In this document: in pieces, positions 8,352-18,185 of the stretch
How the letters are laid out: the number at the start of each line of letters is the position of its first letter
Position numbering within the stretch: the first letter of the stretch is position 1
From: Rhodococcus sp. Leaf247
Lineage (GTDB): Bacteria; Actinomycetota; Actinomycetes; Mycobacteriales; Mycobacteriaceae
Length of the DNA stretch: 64,000 nt
Assembly: GCF_001426185.1 (NCBI RefSeq)
Contig: NZ_LMRP01000004.1
Coordinates: 258,405 to 322,404 of the forward strand
Direction of reading: 5' to 3'
Position numbers and translations under genes: made by a program
Notes under the pieces: generated by a model
Databases searched by the model: none
What the model was told of the DNA's origin: nothing
What the model saw: only the letters and a program-made list of their open reading frames with translations

Positions 8352-8975
8352 TCTCGCGGGCCCGCCTCCACAGGTGGAATCGGCATCGATGCTGACGGCG
8401 GTATCAGCGGCCAGGGGAGCACTGTGAGGTGTGGCCACACCGACACCCATCGAGCCGCTTTGGCCTCGTAGACGTGGCGCATCGGCACCCGCGGATTCGG
8501 TCTGATCACACCGGCGAAGACGTCGTCGAAACCGTGCGGGGCGTACACCTGACGTGTTCCTGCCGAATTCGTCCTGATCCCGAAACAGCACGTGGTGGAG
8601 ACGAAATGGTCGATGGCATCTTCGCTGCTCGTGAACGGCCGGATCGCCGAGCCGAAGTGCTCTTCGTACCAGAGGTGGACACGCGCCTGGTTGCGCACTT
8701 CGACATCGACCCCCCAGGTCGTCGAACAGCGCGGCGGCGCGGCGAATCACTCGGTCCTCGGCCTCGTAGGACAGGTCCGAATCGTCGAAGTAGAAGAAGT
8801 CGTAATCACGGATGCCCGTGTGCGGGGCGTTGCCGGCGACCTGGTTCCACACCGTCTGGAAGAGTCCGCCGGCGGTGAGGTACCACTCCGGTACCTCGAG
8901 ACGTCGAGCGCGATCGAGAATCTCCGTCACGACGGGGTTGGTGTCCACGGCCGCGAGAAAGAGGCTTTCGTTCAC
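8348..8975 (-). pseudogene. DUF925-type nucleotidyltransferase, frameshifted at a G6 tract
   Basis: The N-terminal half reads MNESLFLAAVDTNPVVTEIL through GIRDYDFFYFDDSDLSYEAE, the signature of the DUF925 (PF06042) nucleotidyltransferase family. At a run of six G on the coding strand (C6 at 8710-8715) the frame shifts. The remainder continues in another frame as VRNQARVHLWYEEHFGSAIR, FTSSEDAIDHFVSTTCCFGI and GFDDVFAGVIRPNPR to the TGA at 8348. With five G residues the two halves join as LGVDVEVRNQ. The gene is therefore either disrupted in the strain, subject to slippage, or carries a sequencing indel. The 4-base ATGA overlap with the GNAT gene is intact, suggesting recent loss or an artefact. 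Confidence 0.75.
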
Positions 8976-9002
8976 CGAGAAATCGTAGGGGGTCGGGCTC
9001 GG

Positions 9003-10034
9003 TCAGGCGGACAGTGGCGGGGTGGGGGCGTCGGCAACTTCGTGAACTCCGCGGACGAACTCGGCGAGAGCGTCCCGCGCGGTGTATCGGGGAGTCCACC
9101 CCAGCTCGTCGTGTGCTCGCGAGGAATCCATGATCGGTAGGCGCAGAACAGCATCGAACAAGCCGGGGTCCGTCGGGACGACGCGCGCGGTGAACAGCGC
9201 ATCGAGCGCCGCGCGGACTGCGAACGTCGGGACGGGTACCAGCTTGGCGTTCAGGACGTCGGCGAAGGTCTCCGGCGTGATGACGGGTTCGGCCGCCAGG
9301 TTGAACGGCCCCGATACCTCCCGTACCGCTGCTTCGGCGAAAGCCCGTCCGACGTCGTGCGAATGAACACCCTGGAACACCAGGTTCCGGATGTTCGGGA
9401 AAATCGGCACCAGGGACGGTCGAACCAGCCGGGCCGGCACGAACGGGCCACCGAACAGGCGGCGTTGCTCTGTTGACGCCGACGCCTCGAAGACGAAGGC
9501 AGGGCGCATGCGAACCACCCGCATGTCCGGATTCTGCGTCTCGACGCGATCGAGAACCCTTTCGAGGTAGGACTTCTCACGCGTGTACGCCGCGCCCTGC
9601 CAGCCGTGCGTCGGCCAATCTTCGCTCACACGAGTCTTTTTCGAGCCGGGGGTGTAGGCGCCCACCGACGACGCGTGCACCAAAGCCCCGACACCCGCGG
9701 CGGCCGCGGCATCGAAGACGTTCATTGCACCGACGACGTTGACATCCCAGGTGTGCACCGGGTTGCGGGACGGCTGGAACTGCCACGCCAGGTGGACGAC
9801 GACATCCACACCGTCGAAGATCGGAGTCAGATCGTCGCGCGCGATGTCGGCCTCGAGAAATGTGGTGCGCGGCGGGTTCCAGGCAGGTGTGCCGTTCGTC
9901 GTATGCGGTGCTCGGCGAGCGATGGCGCGGATCGCGGCCACTCGATCATCGGCGGCCAGCGCATCCACCACCGAGGTGCCGAGATTTCCTGTCGCTCCGG
10001 TCACGGCCACTGTGAGGCCACGCTGTTCACCCAT
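9003..10034 (-). CDS. NAD-dependent epimerase/dehydratase family protein
   Basis: A 343-residue extended short-chain dehydrogenase. The Rossmann glycine motif is VAVTGATGNLGTS at residues 9-21; HASSVGAYTPG gives the catalytic serine region and AAYTREKSYLE the YxxxK pair. FNLAAEPVITPETFADVL and the ending ELGWTPRYTARDALAEFVRG are typical of the substrate-binding C-terminal half. Such proteins modify nucleotide sugars or act as atypical reductases; the substrate is not evident. The ATG at 10034 directly precedes GEQRGLTVAVTG. It is flanked on the same strand by a diguanylate cyclase 42 bases upstream; the two may be one transcript. Confidence 0.85.
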   Translation of the reverse strand: MGEQRGLTVAVTGATGNLGTSVVDALAADDRVAAIRAIARRAPHTTNGTPAWNPPRTTFLEADIARDDLTPIFDGVDVVVHLAWQFQPSRNPVHTWDVNVVGAMNVFDAAAAAGVGALVHASSVGAYTPGSKKTRVSEDWPTHGWQGAAYTREKSYLERVLDRVETQNPDMRVVRMRPAFVFEASASTEQRRLFGGPFVPARLVRPSLVPIFPNIRNLVFQGVHSHDVGRAFAEAAVREVSGPFNLAAEPVITPETFADVLNAKLVPVPTFAVRAALDALFTARVVPTDPGLFDAVLRLPIMDSSRAHDELGWTPRYTARDALAEFVRGVHEVADAPTPPLSA

Positions 10035-10076
10035 GCCTGAGCGGTACCCGTCGCCCGCACAGCCAAACGGGACGTG

Positions 10077-11174
10077 TCAGCGTCGAGCCTTCTCCCGGTA
10101 CATCGCATTGTCGGCCCTACGGATGAGAAGGCCCAGGTCAGGGGGATCGGGGCCGGGAGTCCACACCGCGACGCCGATGCTGACGGACACCGCCGCTGTC
10201 GACGACTCTGCCTGCGCGACGGTCCCCAGATCGACTGCGTCCGCCCGGTCGGCGCCGGGGAGAACGACGACGAACTCGTCGCCTCCCACCCGAGCGATGA
10301 TGTCCTGGCCTCGGAACGACTCGGTGAGCGCGTCGGCAAGTCGAACCAGTGCAGCGTCACCCGCGTCGTGACCGGACAGGTCGTTCATCTCCTTGAGTCC
10401 GTCGACATCGAGGTAGAGGACGCTGACCGGAAGTGCATGCTCCCGACACGAGTCCAGGTCGACCGCCGCACGGCGGGTCAGACCCCGACGGTTCAGCAGT
10501 CCGGTCAGCTCGTCCACGTGCGACAAGGAATCGGCGGCGGCTCGCGCCTGCTCGACCAGGCGGTACTTCTCGGACAGTAGGTCGATGGTCTTCATCCGAA
10601 AGAAGTGGATGACGGCCACGACGAGAACGGTGCGGACGATAGACACCGCGAACGTCTCCACGCTCACGTCCGTGCCGTGTGCGACGGCCAGAGCGATCCA
10701 CGCCGAGACGGCTGCGGTGGTGAACACGACGATGTGCGTCCGACGCTGTAGAACGCCGGCGAAGGCCACGATGGCCAGGACGAGTCCGAACGCGGGATAC
10801 GCCGACCCGGCGCTCGCGTATCCGAGAACCGGGCTGGCGACGATCATGATCGCGGACACCAGTGTCACGGTGTCGGTGTGGCGGTAGAACAGGCCCGCCC
10901 TCGCCGTGTGGAGCGCACACCACGTCGCCGCCGATACTGCAGCTACTCCGAAGGTGTATGTCTTGGACCACCATGTGAAGTCGTAGTCACCGGCCGACAC
11001 CATCCACACGAATACCGTTCCGAAGAGCACCGTGCACAGGGCCGAGATCGTGGCAAGCCCCTGGACGATGACGAGGTCCGACCGGACAGGGTCACCGTCG
11101 TGTGCTGTCGACCGCCATACCTCGCGGGAGTGGTGCGCACGGTCCGACCACGATCGAACTCCGATGCTTCTCAC
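10077..11174 (-). CDS. Membrane-anchored diguanylate cyclase (GGDEF)
   Basis: A 365-residue protein. The N-terminal half has about six hydrophobic helices (for example LATISALCTVLFGTVFVWMV, FGLVLAIVAFAGVL, VSIVRTVLVVAVIHFFRM). A linker with LVEQARAAADSL leads into a GGDEF domain starting at DELTGLLNRRGLTRR. The active site VGGDEF is intact, and RGQD five residues before it is a complete RxxD inhibitory site, so product feedback is expected. YLDVDGLKEMND and SIGVAVW complete the fold. It should make cyclic-di-GMP from two GTP at the membrane; no extracellular sensor domain is seen. It is the first of four c-di-GMP proteins in the next 15 kb. Confidence 0.9.
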   Translation of the reverse strand: MRSIGVRSWSDRAHHSREVWRSTAHDGDPVRSDLVIVQGLATISALCTVLFGTVFVWMVSAGDYDFTWWSKTYTFGVAAVSAATWCALHTARAGLFYRHTDTVTLVSAIMIVASPVLGYASAGSAYPAFGLVLAIVAFAGVLQRRTHIVVFTTAAVSAWIALAVAHGTDVSVETFAVSIVRTVLVVAVIHFFRMKTIDLLSEKYRLVEQARAAADSLSHVDELTGLLNRRGLTRRAAVDLDSCREHALPVSVLYLDVDGLKEMNDLSGHDAGDAALVRLADALTESFRGQDIIARVGGDEFVVVLPGADRADAVDLGTVAQAESSTAAVSVSIGVAVWTPGPDPPDLGLLIRRADNAMYREKARR

Positions 11175-11272
11175 ACTCTCGACCGTCCTCGTGACCAGCC
11201 CCCGAAGCCTGCTGTACGAGGAACCTACGCGACGCGATCACCGCGCGGAGCACATCGACAGGACGGCCGGCG

Positions 11273-12217
11273 TCAGGGGGCGTCGGTGAGGTATCCGCCG
11301 CCGTGCGGGAAGAATTCCACGGCCGGAACATCGCGGCCGTCGTCGGTCCTGACGACGTCCACGACCAGGGCGTGATTGCGTCCGAGATGAGCGTTCGGCC
11401 CGGCGACGATCGCCATGCCGTCGCCCTCGTGGATGAAGATCCGGCCCGGTGTTCCGCCATAGATGCCCTCGGAGACATGAGCCTTCACGATGCTGATACG
11501 TCGGCCCCGGTGGTGCGTCCACGCCGACGGGTACGGGTCCGACTGCGCACGCACCAGACGGTCGATGTCGTCCGCGGGCCACCTCCAGTCGATGCGACTG
11601 TCGATGTCGGCGCGCTTGTGGAAGAACGTGCGCTGGGCCAGATCCTGCGGGGTCCATGACGCGGTGCCGTCGGCGATGGCGTCCAGGGCCTCGGTGAGCA
11701 CCTCGGGGATGAGGTCGATCGTGGCCTGCACCAACTGCGTCGCGGTGTCGCGCGGTCCGATGGGGACGGCCCTCTGGACGACGACATCGCCGGTGTCCAA
11801 TTCGTCGTCCATGCGGTGCGCCGTGAGACCGGTTTCCGACGCGCCGCTGATCAGGGACCAGATGACGGGGGAGAAGCCGGTGAAGCGCGGCAACATCGAG
11901 TCGTGCAGGTTGAGCGTTCCGTGCGGCGGCAGGTCGTAGATGTCGCGCGGGAGCTTGGTGCGCCAGTTGTTGGCCACGATGATGTCCGGCTGCGCCTCGG
12001 CGACGGCTGCCCTCATCGCATCATCGGGTCGGAGCGCAAGGTGAACCGGGATGTCGTGCTTCCGCGCCAGCTCTTCCACCGAGTCGGACCAGATCGACTC
12101 GTAGGAATGCTCGCTGGGCGGGTGGGTCACGACGAGAACGACCTTGTGCTCCGACTCGACGATGCTCTGCAGAGTCTTGTGTCCCCAGGTCTGATAACCG
12201 AACATAGCCACGCGCAT
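11273..12217 (-). CDS. Formyltransferase (methionyl-tRNA formyltransferase-like), iron-box regulated
   Basis: A 314-residue formyl-10-THF-dependent transferase. IIVANNWRTKLP and GTLNLHDSMLPRFTGFSPVI supply the Asn and His of the catalytic triad, and MDDELDTGDVVVQR the Asp. The C-terminal domain (RIDWRWPADDIDRLVRAQS, YPSAWT) matches the Fmt/ArnA-type OB region. A true fmt normally sits beside def or rsm genes; here there is none. Its ATG at 12217 is immediately preceded by an IdeR/DtxR-type box. Homologues of this type formylate N-hydroxyornithine in rhodococcal siderophores, so a siderophore-tailoring role is inferred. No peptide synthetase or hydroxylase gene is present nearby, so it would act with a locus elsewhere. 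There is no obvious Shine-Dalgarno sequence. Confidence 0.8.
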   Translation of the reverse strand: MRVAMFGYQTWGHKTLQSIVESEHKVVLVVTHPPSEHSYESIWSDSVEELARKHDIPVHLALRPDDAMRAAVAEAQPDIIVANNWRTKLPRDIYDLPPHGTLNLHDSMLPRFTGFSPVIWSLISGASETGLTAHRMDDELDTGDVVVQRAVPIGPRDTATQLVQATIDLIPEVLTEALDAIADGTASWTPQDLAQRTFFHKRADIDSRIDWRWPADDIDRLVRAQSDPYPSAWTHHRGRRISIVKAHVSEGIYGGTPGRIFIHEGDGMAIVAGPNAHLGRNHALVVDVVRTDDGRDVPAVEFFPHGGGYLTDAP

Positions 12218-12236
12218 GCTGGTTAGCCTAACCTTG
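12218..12236 (-). promoter_or_regulatory. Candidate IdeR/DtxR iron box
   Basis: The sequence contains the perfect 13-base palindrome GGTTAGCCTAACC at 12221-12233, matching the core of the consensus TTAGGTTAGSCTAACCTAA. Fourteen of 19 positions agree overall; the outer flanks are poor. It occupies the bases directly before the formyltransferase start and lies in the 37-base gap after the glycosidase stop. Repression by iron-loaded IdeR is inferred. Confidence 0.65.
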
Positions 12237-12254
12237 CTCGCGGCGTCCGTGGTG

Positions 12255-14438
12255 TCAGCCCCTGAGGACCACCGGAACACCCTGGTAGGGCTGCAGAATC
12301 ATCGGGAAGCTTCCCAACTCGTCCACGACGGCGATGTCCTGATCGGTGAACAGGTCGACCACCGTGGCACCACCCGTCAGGTGCTTGGACTGCACCGTCG
12401 CGTGGATCTCGTCGCCGGTGAAGTTGAGCACCGTCGCCGAGATGGTGCCGTTGCCCAGCTGATGCACCAGCACCAGAAGCCCCTTGTGGGACACCGACGG
12501 AACATCGAGCTGGGTTGCCGTCGCGATGCCGTACCGCTTGCGCACGTCCAGAATCCGGGCGAGTTGCCGTGCGAACGACGACGAGTCCTTCATCTGTTCG
12601 GGCAGCGATCCGTACAGGCTTCTGCCCCGTGGAATTCCGGAGTCCGATCGCGTGGCATCGGGTGAGCTGTTCATCAGGTCGTGTGCGCCACGGTTGATCC
12701 AGCGCGTGTCGCCCTCACGAATCAGGTCGGCGACTTCTTCTGCCGGGACGGGGAGAATTCCGGTGAGGTCCCATCCGGACAGTGCGAAGACGCCCGGCTG
12801 CAGCGCGTTGTACATCGCGAGCATCAGGTGAGCCCGCTTGACGGTCTCGATGTCGGTCTCGTCCATCCGGTCGAGATCGCGGATACCGAGCGACGCCGTG
12901 ATGACCGACGCTGTGGTGCAGGCGATTCCGTTGTTGGTGAACGTACGGTTGTACGGAGCCCAGCGTCCGGTCAGCCGCTCGCACAGCTCCGCCCGGATCT
13001 GATCGCCCAGATCGCTACCCTTGATCACGTCGCCGCCGTAGGAGAACTCGTCCTCGCGGTGCAGGGTGGCGAAGTGCACGAGCTCGAACGTCATCTCGTC
13101 GTGGTTCTGCAGAGCGTGCACCAACGACGCAGTGTCGACGCCGTGATCCCGCGCGAGGTTCATCGTCAGTCGGAGGAACTCCGTGTTCCCCATGACGAGC
13201 GCATGGTGGTACGCGGGCCGGTTGATGAAGTCGTACGACAGGTCCGCGCCGCTGCTTCCCATCGCCTTGATGTCGTCGATGGTCAGGTTCAGCTCCTGGA
13301 AGGTGAACCCACCCATCTTGCGCACGATGCTCGAGATCAGGTGGTTCGCTGCCTCCGACAGGGGATGCCCCTCGGACCACCCCGGACCTTCGGTGCGGCG
13401 TTCCACACCCAGGAAACCGTTGGCGTCCAAGCGAAGTGCGCCCGCGCCCAGGTCGGCGATGGAGTGGCACGCATCGCCGATGACGAGGCGCATGCCGGCG
13501 AACGAGGGGTCCAGCCAGTTGATGGACGGCTGCCCTGCCTTGAAGTAGTGCAGGTAGACCCAGCGACGTTCGACGCCGTCGACACCGCGGATGACGGGCG
13601 TCGCACTCCAGTTGGTCTCCTTGACGCCCATCTCGTAGAAGATGACTCGCTGCAGCTGCCCGACGATGTAGCCGGCGCGCGCGAGATTGGCCTCTGCTTC
13701 GGCGTCGATGTTGACCGAGTCCTGCCCTGCGCGGACGCGGGGGAGCAGATGCCAGTCCTGCTGCTCGATCTCCACCATGTGGTAGATGCCGGGGTAGTCG
13801 GAGACGTTCATCTCGGCGAGCCGGAAGTCGGCGCCCTTGCCGGTGTGACCCGGAACGATGTCGTCGATCACGATGCCTTCGTACGCCGAGGCGACGACGC
13901 ACAGCCGACGGAACTCCTCCTCGGAGCCGAACGCCGGATCGATCTGCATGCTGACGCGGTCGAAGTGGCCGTCCACGGACGGAGTGGCATGCCAGCCGTG
14001 CAGGCCGCCGGCTTCCTTCACGGGGCCCGTGTGCACTGCGGTGATACCGATGTCGGAGAACACCTGCCACAGGTCCTCGTCCCCGAGCGTTCCGAGGAAG
14101 CTCTGGCCGGGCGCGGCGATCAACGAGATCGGGTACGCCGTGAACCAGACGGGCGCACGCTCGACGGCGGCGCGCGGGTTCGGGTCGGCATACGGGTTCT
14201 GCCACATGCTGCCTTTACCGGACAGCTGTTCGGCGATGAGTTTCGCGTCCTGGAGCATCGAGCGCTCGACGAGCCACGAGACGTACTCCGGGTTGGAGGC
14301 GTCGGCATCACCGTGCGGCAGTTCGGTCGCGGATCGATAGGCGCGACGAACCGACGGCTTCAGCGGCCTGGGTCGGGCCGGGTAGAAGCTCTCGTCGTAG
14401 GTGATCTCGCTGGGTTCGTGCTGGACTTCCGGATCCAC
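12255..14438 (-). CDS. GH13-like alpha-glucan-active enzyme
   Basis: A 727-residue cytosolic protein with the catalytic architecture of glycoside hydrolase family 13. [12 protein letters not shown] carries the nucleophile Asp, [12 protein letters not shown] the acid/base Glu and [11 protein letters not shown] the transition-state Asp; [12 protein letters not shown] is the early conserved strand. The C-terminal 90 residues ([20 protein letters not shown]) look like the usual beta-sandwich. It resembles trehalose-synthase or maltosyl-transferring branches rather than secreted amylases (no signal peptide), but the specificity is not readable. The GTG at 14438 follows a strong GGAGG 4-5 bases upstream; the longer frame to 14522 lacks this. 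The formyltransferase begins 37 bases downstream with its own regulatory box. Confidence 0.8.
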   Translation of the reverse strand: MDPEVQHEPSEITYDESFYPARPRPLKPSVRRAYRSATELPHGDADASNPEYVSWLVERSMLQDAKLIAEQLSGKGSMWQNPYADPNPRAAVERAPVWFTAYPISLIAAPGQSFLGTLGDEDLWQVFSDIGITAVHTGPVKEAGGLHGWHATPSVDGHFDRVSMQIDPAFGSEEEFRRLCVVASAYEGIVIDDIVPGHTGKGADFRLAEMNVSDYPGIYHMVEIEQQDWHLLPRVRAGQDSVNIDAEAEANLARAGYIVGQLQRVIFYEMGVKETNWSATPVIRGVDGVERRWVYLHYFKAGQPSINWLDPSFAGMRLVIGDACHSIADLGAGALRLDANGFLGVERRTEGPGWSEGHPLSEAANHLISSIVRKMGGFTFQELNLTIDDIKAMGSSGADLSYDFINRPAYHHALVMGNTEFLRLTMNLARDHGVDTASLVHALQNHDEMTFELVHFATLHREDEFSYGGDVIKGSDLGDQIRAELCERLTGRWAPYNRTFTNNGIACTTASVITASLGIRDLDRMDETDIETVKRAHLMLAMYNALQPGVFALSGWDLTGILPVPAEEVADLIREGDTRWINRGAHDLMNSSPDATRSDSGIPRGRSLYGSLPEQMKDSSSFARQLARILDVRKRYGIATATQLDVPSVSHKGLLVLVHQLGNGTISATVLNFTGDEIHATVQSKHLTGGATVVDLFTDQDIAVVDELGSFPMILQPYQGVPVVLRG

Positions 14439-14663
14439 AGTTCCTCCGTTGTGACAGGACGCGCGGACATGTCTGATCGGGACGCTCCCGTCGCGCGCAC
14501 GAGTGTCGAGCGATGCCTGCACGCCGTCCGGGGAACTACCCGAGGGTCGACGGATCGAAACGTCTCCACGAATCGCCGACCGCGCTCGTCAGCCTACGCA
14601 CGACGGGGGCGGTTTCGCCGGACACGGGCGTGCAGCGGAGCCACTGTGTGATCGAATGGAGGT

Positions 14664-15440
14664 ATGGACAGCGACGGTCGGGCCGAGGGTGGTCTGACGC
14701 CTGCGCGTCTGGGAGAGATCGTGGGCTCGCTCGGACGCCGGTTGGAAGATTCGGACCAGCTCGGTGAGCTGCTGCAACGGTCGGTGGACGTCGCACACGA
14801 CGTCATCGGTGGGGCCGACAGTTGCGGCGTGACAATCGATTACGCAGGAGCCACCTACACGGCCTGCTACACCGACAGTACGACCCTGGCCGTCGACGAG
14901 GCGCAGTACGAGACCGGGGAAGGTCCGTGCCTCGAAGCGTCCCGGACGGGGCAGACCATAGTGGTCGACCTGAACAGCAGCGAGCAGCGGTGGCCGGCGT
15001 TCGCCGAGGCAGCTCGGACGGAGGGTGTGCGCTCCTTCCTCGCGTCACCCATCAGGACGCTGGACGGGATCATCGGCTCCTTCAACCTCTACGGGTCGGC
15101 CAGCGACGCCTTCGACGGCATGGACGCGGACATCCTGGACACGCTGACCACCGCGGTGGGACGCGCGGTAGGCGAGCATGCCCGGTACAGCGACGCCGAG
15201 TCGACCGTCCGTGACCTGCGCAGCGCCATGGCTCAGCGTGCACCGATCGAGCAGGCCAAGGGAATCCTGATGGCCATGCGCGGGATAGACGCGGACTCTG
15301 CCTTCGCCGTGCTGTCCGACGACGCCCAGCGCCGCAACATGCGTGTCCGCGACGTGGCCCGTGAGTTCGTCGAGAGCGCGACGAAACGCAACGACGCCAC
15401 TCCCTCGACGGACAGCGGCGCGGCCGAACAGGGTCGCTAG
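14664..15440 (+). CDS. GAF-ANTAR transcription antiterminator
   Basis: A 258-residue protein: a GAF sensor domain at about residues 25-175 (CGVTIDYAGATYTACYTDST, YETGEGPCLEASRTGQ, FLASPIRTLDGIIGSFNLYG) followed by an ANTAR RNA-binding domain at about 188-242 (MAQRAPIEQAKGILMAMRGI, LSDDAQRRNMRVRDVAREF). ANTAR proteins bind paired hexaloop RNA stems and prevent termination; the EQAKGILM block is the hallmark. The target is unknown. GGAGGT abuts the ATG, unusually close, so a slightly later start is possible. Its stop overlaps the stop of the convergent PAS-GAF-GGDEF-EAL gene by 3 bases. Confidence 0.88.
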   Translation: MDSDGRAEGGLTPARLGEIVGSLGRRLEDSDQLGELLQRSVDVAHDVIGGADSCGVTIDYAGATYTACYTDSTTLAVDEAQYETGEGPCLEASRTGQTIVVDLNSSEQRWPAFAEAARTEGVRSFLASPIRTLDGIIGSFNLYGSASDAFDGMDADILDTLTTAVGRAVGEHARYSDAESTVRDLRSAMAQRAPIEQAKGILMAMRGIDADSAFAVLSDDAQRRNMRVRDVAREFVESATKRNDATPSTDSGAAEQGR

Positions 15441-17776
15441 CCTGCTCGACGCTCCAACAGCATCGTCGTCATCTCCGACGCGCTGGCGGGGTGCGCCAGC
15501 CAGAACCCCTGGGCCAGGTCGCATCCGCTGTCACGGAGTCGGTCGAGCTGGACCTGGGTCTCCACACCTTCGCCCACGACCGCGACGTCGAACGCGTGGG
15601 CCAGCGACACGATGGCGGTGACGATGGCTTCGGATTGCTTCCCCGGCATCGCCTGGATGTAGGTCTGGTCGATCTTGAACGCCTCGATGACCGGGTACCG
15701 GCTCAGGTAGGTGACGGAGCTGTGGCCGCTCCCCAGATCGTCGAGGAGGATCGACACGCCCATGGCGTGCAACTCGGTCAGCGCGTCACGCACCTGCGCA
15801 GTGTCGGCCAACCACACCGTCTCGGTGATCTCGAGGCCCAGCCGTCCGACGGGCAGACCGGAGCTGGAAAGGATCCGCGCCACACTGTCCACGAATCCGG
15901 GCTGACGCAACTGCAGCGCACTGACGTTCACCCGCACGCCGACGTCGGAGATGGCCTGCCACTCGGCAGCCTGGACGCAGGCGGTGTGCAGAGCCCACAG
16001 ACCGAGGCTGTTGATCTGACCGGTGCGCTCGGCGATCCGGACGAACGTCTCGGGACTGACCGAGCCGAGTGTGGGATGTTGCCACCGCGCCAGGGCTTCG
16101 ACCGCCGTGATGCGACCGGAGGCGATGTCGAAGATCGGCTGGTACGCAAGGGTGAGGATCTGGCTGTCCAGCGCGGTCCGCAGATCGGCCGACAGAGCCA
16201 GCTGATGCCGACGGTGCTCGCGATCGTCCGTGTCGAAGAGCGCGGAATTCCCGCGGCCGGTGTCCTTGGCCCGATACATCGCGACATCCGCGCGGCGGAT
16301 GAGCTCGTTGCCCAGGACATCTCCGTCGGCGAGTGCGACGCCGATGCTGGCGGTGATACGCAGCTCGTTGTTGTCGACGACGATGGGCGCGCGTACCGCA
16401 TCCGCGTAGAGCTGAGCCACGATCAACGACTCCTCGGCGTCGGCGATGTTCTCGCAGACGGCCACGAACTCGTCGCCCCCGAGCCGGGCGACAGTGTCCC
16501 CGGGACGCGATGCGCGGGTCAGTCGATTACCGATCGCGATGAGCGTCGAATCACCGGCCTCGTGACCCAGACCGTCGTTGATGGACTTGAAGTCGTCGAG
16601 ATCGATCAGCATGACGGCCGTCGTCGTCGACTTGCTGAGTCCGCGATCGATCGCGGAATCGATGCGGTCGTAGGCCAGCGCACGGTTGGGAAGCCCCGTC
16701 AGCGGGTCGCGAAGGCTGCGATAGCGCAGTTCACTCTCGACACCGACACGCTGGACGGCTGCGGACACCACGTCGGACACCGTGTCCAGGGCGGAGGTGT
16801 CGAGCATCGGGTTGTCCATCTGCGAGATGTCCCGGGGTGCGATGTGGAGAGGAACGGTCTCGACGACACCGTCGATCGACGTGCCGTCCGACGCACCGAG
16901 GTAGCGGGAATCGACCCCGAGGACCGTCAGCACACCCCACGGGTGGCCGGTGCCGTCGATGGGCACGGCGACCGCATTACCGATCCCGGCCGCGAGCAGG
17001 GGGGAGACGTCGAAACGCTCGTCGTCCGGTTGGCCGGTCCACACGACACGGGCAGCGGAACGGATCGCGAAAGCCATGACGGACGCCGGGCCCGGCGAGA
17101 ACAGATCCGCGTCCGCAGTATCTCCGGTAGTCGCCACCGTCTCGAGGGTCGCGGGCGCGTCGTGAGCGCGGGTGATGATCACGCAGCGAGCGCCGAACAG
17201 AGTCGCCAGCGAGTCGGTCGCGGACGACAGCAGCTCGTCCAACCGCCCACGCAAGGCGAGGCGGGACAGCTCCGCGACGACGCGCTGCTCCGCAGCTCTG
17301 AAGGTGGACGCGTCCAGAGCCTTCTGCAGGTGATGATCGTCGACGGTCGGGCTCGCCACATCGCGGTGGATGGTGACCACGAGCGAGGAGTCCTCGTCGT
17401 GACCGCGGACGGCAAAGGCTGAGGTCGACACGGCCACCCTCTCTCCCAAGGAAGTTCGCAATTCTGTTCTGCCCGTCCACGTTCCGTGGTTGCGCACTGT
17501 TGTCAAGATGTGGCGTGTCGACAGAGACGGCGCAGTATCGACAGGGACGAGGACAGATTCCAGCGTGGGGCCGCCGGATGCTCCCGGCAGTCCGGCGCCG
17601 ATACCCAGCGTCGTGACGGCGTGGGGGTTGGCGTGAACGACGGTTCCGTCCCGGTCGGCGACAAGGACGACGTCGGGCGATCTGTCGAAGATCGCTGCCA
17701 GCGTCGACCAGGAGTAGCCGTCTGCCGATCCCAGCGCGGTGAGCGGCGGGATCGATGCGTCCTCTGCGGGTGTCAT
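15437..17776 (-). CDS. PAS-GAF-GGDEF-EAL cyclic-di-GMP protein
   Basis: A 779-residue protein. A PAS domain (AIFDRSPDVVLVADRDGTVV, about 30-135) is followed by GAF (about 155-330, LATLFGARCVIITRAH), then GGDEF starting at DPLTGLPNRALAYDRID, with intact LGGDEF and a complete RxxD inhibitory site (RPGD). The EAL domain has VEALARW, RVNVSALQL, LEITETVWL, LDDLGSGHSSVTYL and GEGVET, so the metal-binding residues are largely kept although DDFGTGYSS has drifted to DDLGSGHSS. Both synthesis and hydrolysis of c-di-GMP are possible. The ATG at 17776 has AAGGA six bases upstream; an ATG at 17875 and the frame to 18025 lack ribosome sites. Confidence 0.88.
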   Translation of the reverse strand: MTPAEDASIPPLTALGSADGYSWSTLAAIFDRSPDVVLVADRDGTVVHANPHAVTTLGIGAGLPGASGGPTLESVLVPVDTAPSLSTRHILTTVRNHGTWTGRTELRTSLGERVAVSTSAFAVRGHDEDSSLVVTIHRDVASPTVDDHHLQKALDASTFRAAEQRVVAELSRLALRGRLDELLSSATDSLATLFGARCVIITRAHDAPATLETVATTGDTADADLFSPGPASVMAFAIRSAARVVWTGQPDDERFDVSPLLAAGIGNAVAVPIDGTGHPWGVLTVLGVDSRYLGASDGTSIDGVVETVPLHIAPRDISQMDNPMLDTSALDTVSDVVSAAVQRVGVESELRYRSLRDPLTGLPNRALAYDRIDSAIDRGLSKSTTTAVMLIDLDDFKSINDGLGHEAGDSTLIAIGNRLTRASRPGDTVARLGGDEFVAVCENIADAEESLIVAQLYADAVRAPIVVDNNELRITASIGVALADGDVLGNELIRRADVAMYRAKDTGRGNSALFDTDDREHRRHQLALSADLRTALDSQILTLAYQPIFDIASGRITAVEALARWQHPTLGSVSPETFVRIAERTGQINSLGLWALHTACVQAAEWQAISDVGVRVNVSALQLRQPGFVDSVARILSSSGLPVGRLGLEITETVWLADTAQVRDALTELHAMGVSILLDDLGSGHSSVTYLSRYPVIEAFKIDQTYIQAMPGKQSEAIVTAIVSLAHAFDVAVVGEGVETQVQLDRLRDSGCDLAQGFWLAHPASASEMTTMLLERRAG

Positions 17777-18040
17777 CGTCGTTCCTTCGGCTCCGCCGTC
17801 GGTCCTACCCTTCGTCGTGTCGGTCGAGACTGCTGTCCCGAGAGCAGCCGCCTCCCCGTCACCGATGGTGAACATCGGCGACGAACAGACGGATAGCCCT
17901 GTCGATCGTTCCAAAACAAACCTATAGTTCAGAAGATAGCAGACGAACAGTCCGATGGACCGGTGAGACGCGTCGCACTGTAGAACCCGGACAGGTTGTT
18001 CACGAGGGGCGCGCCCACGTCGCATGCGTGGCGTCAGAAG

Positions 18041-18114
18041 TGGGGCGGGTGGGGCTCGAACCCACGACCAATGGATTATGAGTCCACGGCTCTAACCGAC
18101 TGAGCTACCGCCCC
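18041..18114 (-). tRNA. tRNA-Met (CAT anticodon)
   Basis: Folds as a complete 74-base cloverleaf: acceptor GGGGCGG/CCGCCCC, D arm GCTC...GAGC, anticodon stem GTGGA/TCCAT with loop CTCATAA, T arm GTGGG-TTCGAGC-CCCAC and discriminator A. CCA is not encoded. The anticodon is CAT; elongator Met is likeliest, but a lysidine-modified Ile tRNA cannot be excluded by eye. The initiator is ruled out by the paired first acceptor base. Confidence 0.95.
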
Positions 18115-18185
18115 CGGCAGCGCTGTTGCGCGCGGCACACGTTACCTGGGCCGCTCAGCTGTCCCGGCGGGTGGCCCGGGAGCCG

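Noticed and set aside
12681-14651. 656-residue plus-strand ORF opposite the GH13-like gene
   Set aside because: Long antisense frame produced by GC-biased codons; the minus strand carries the catalytic motifs.
15491-17422. 643-residue plus-strand ORF
   Set aside because: Antisense shadow of the PAS-GAF-GGDEF-EAL gene, rich in Arg, Asp, Gly and His with no domains.
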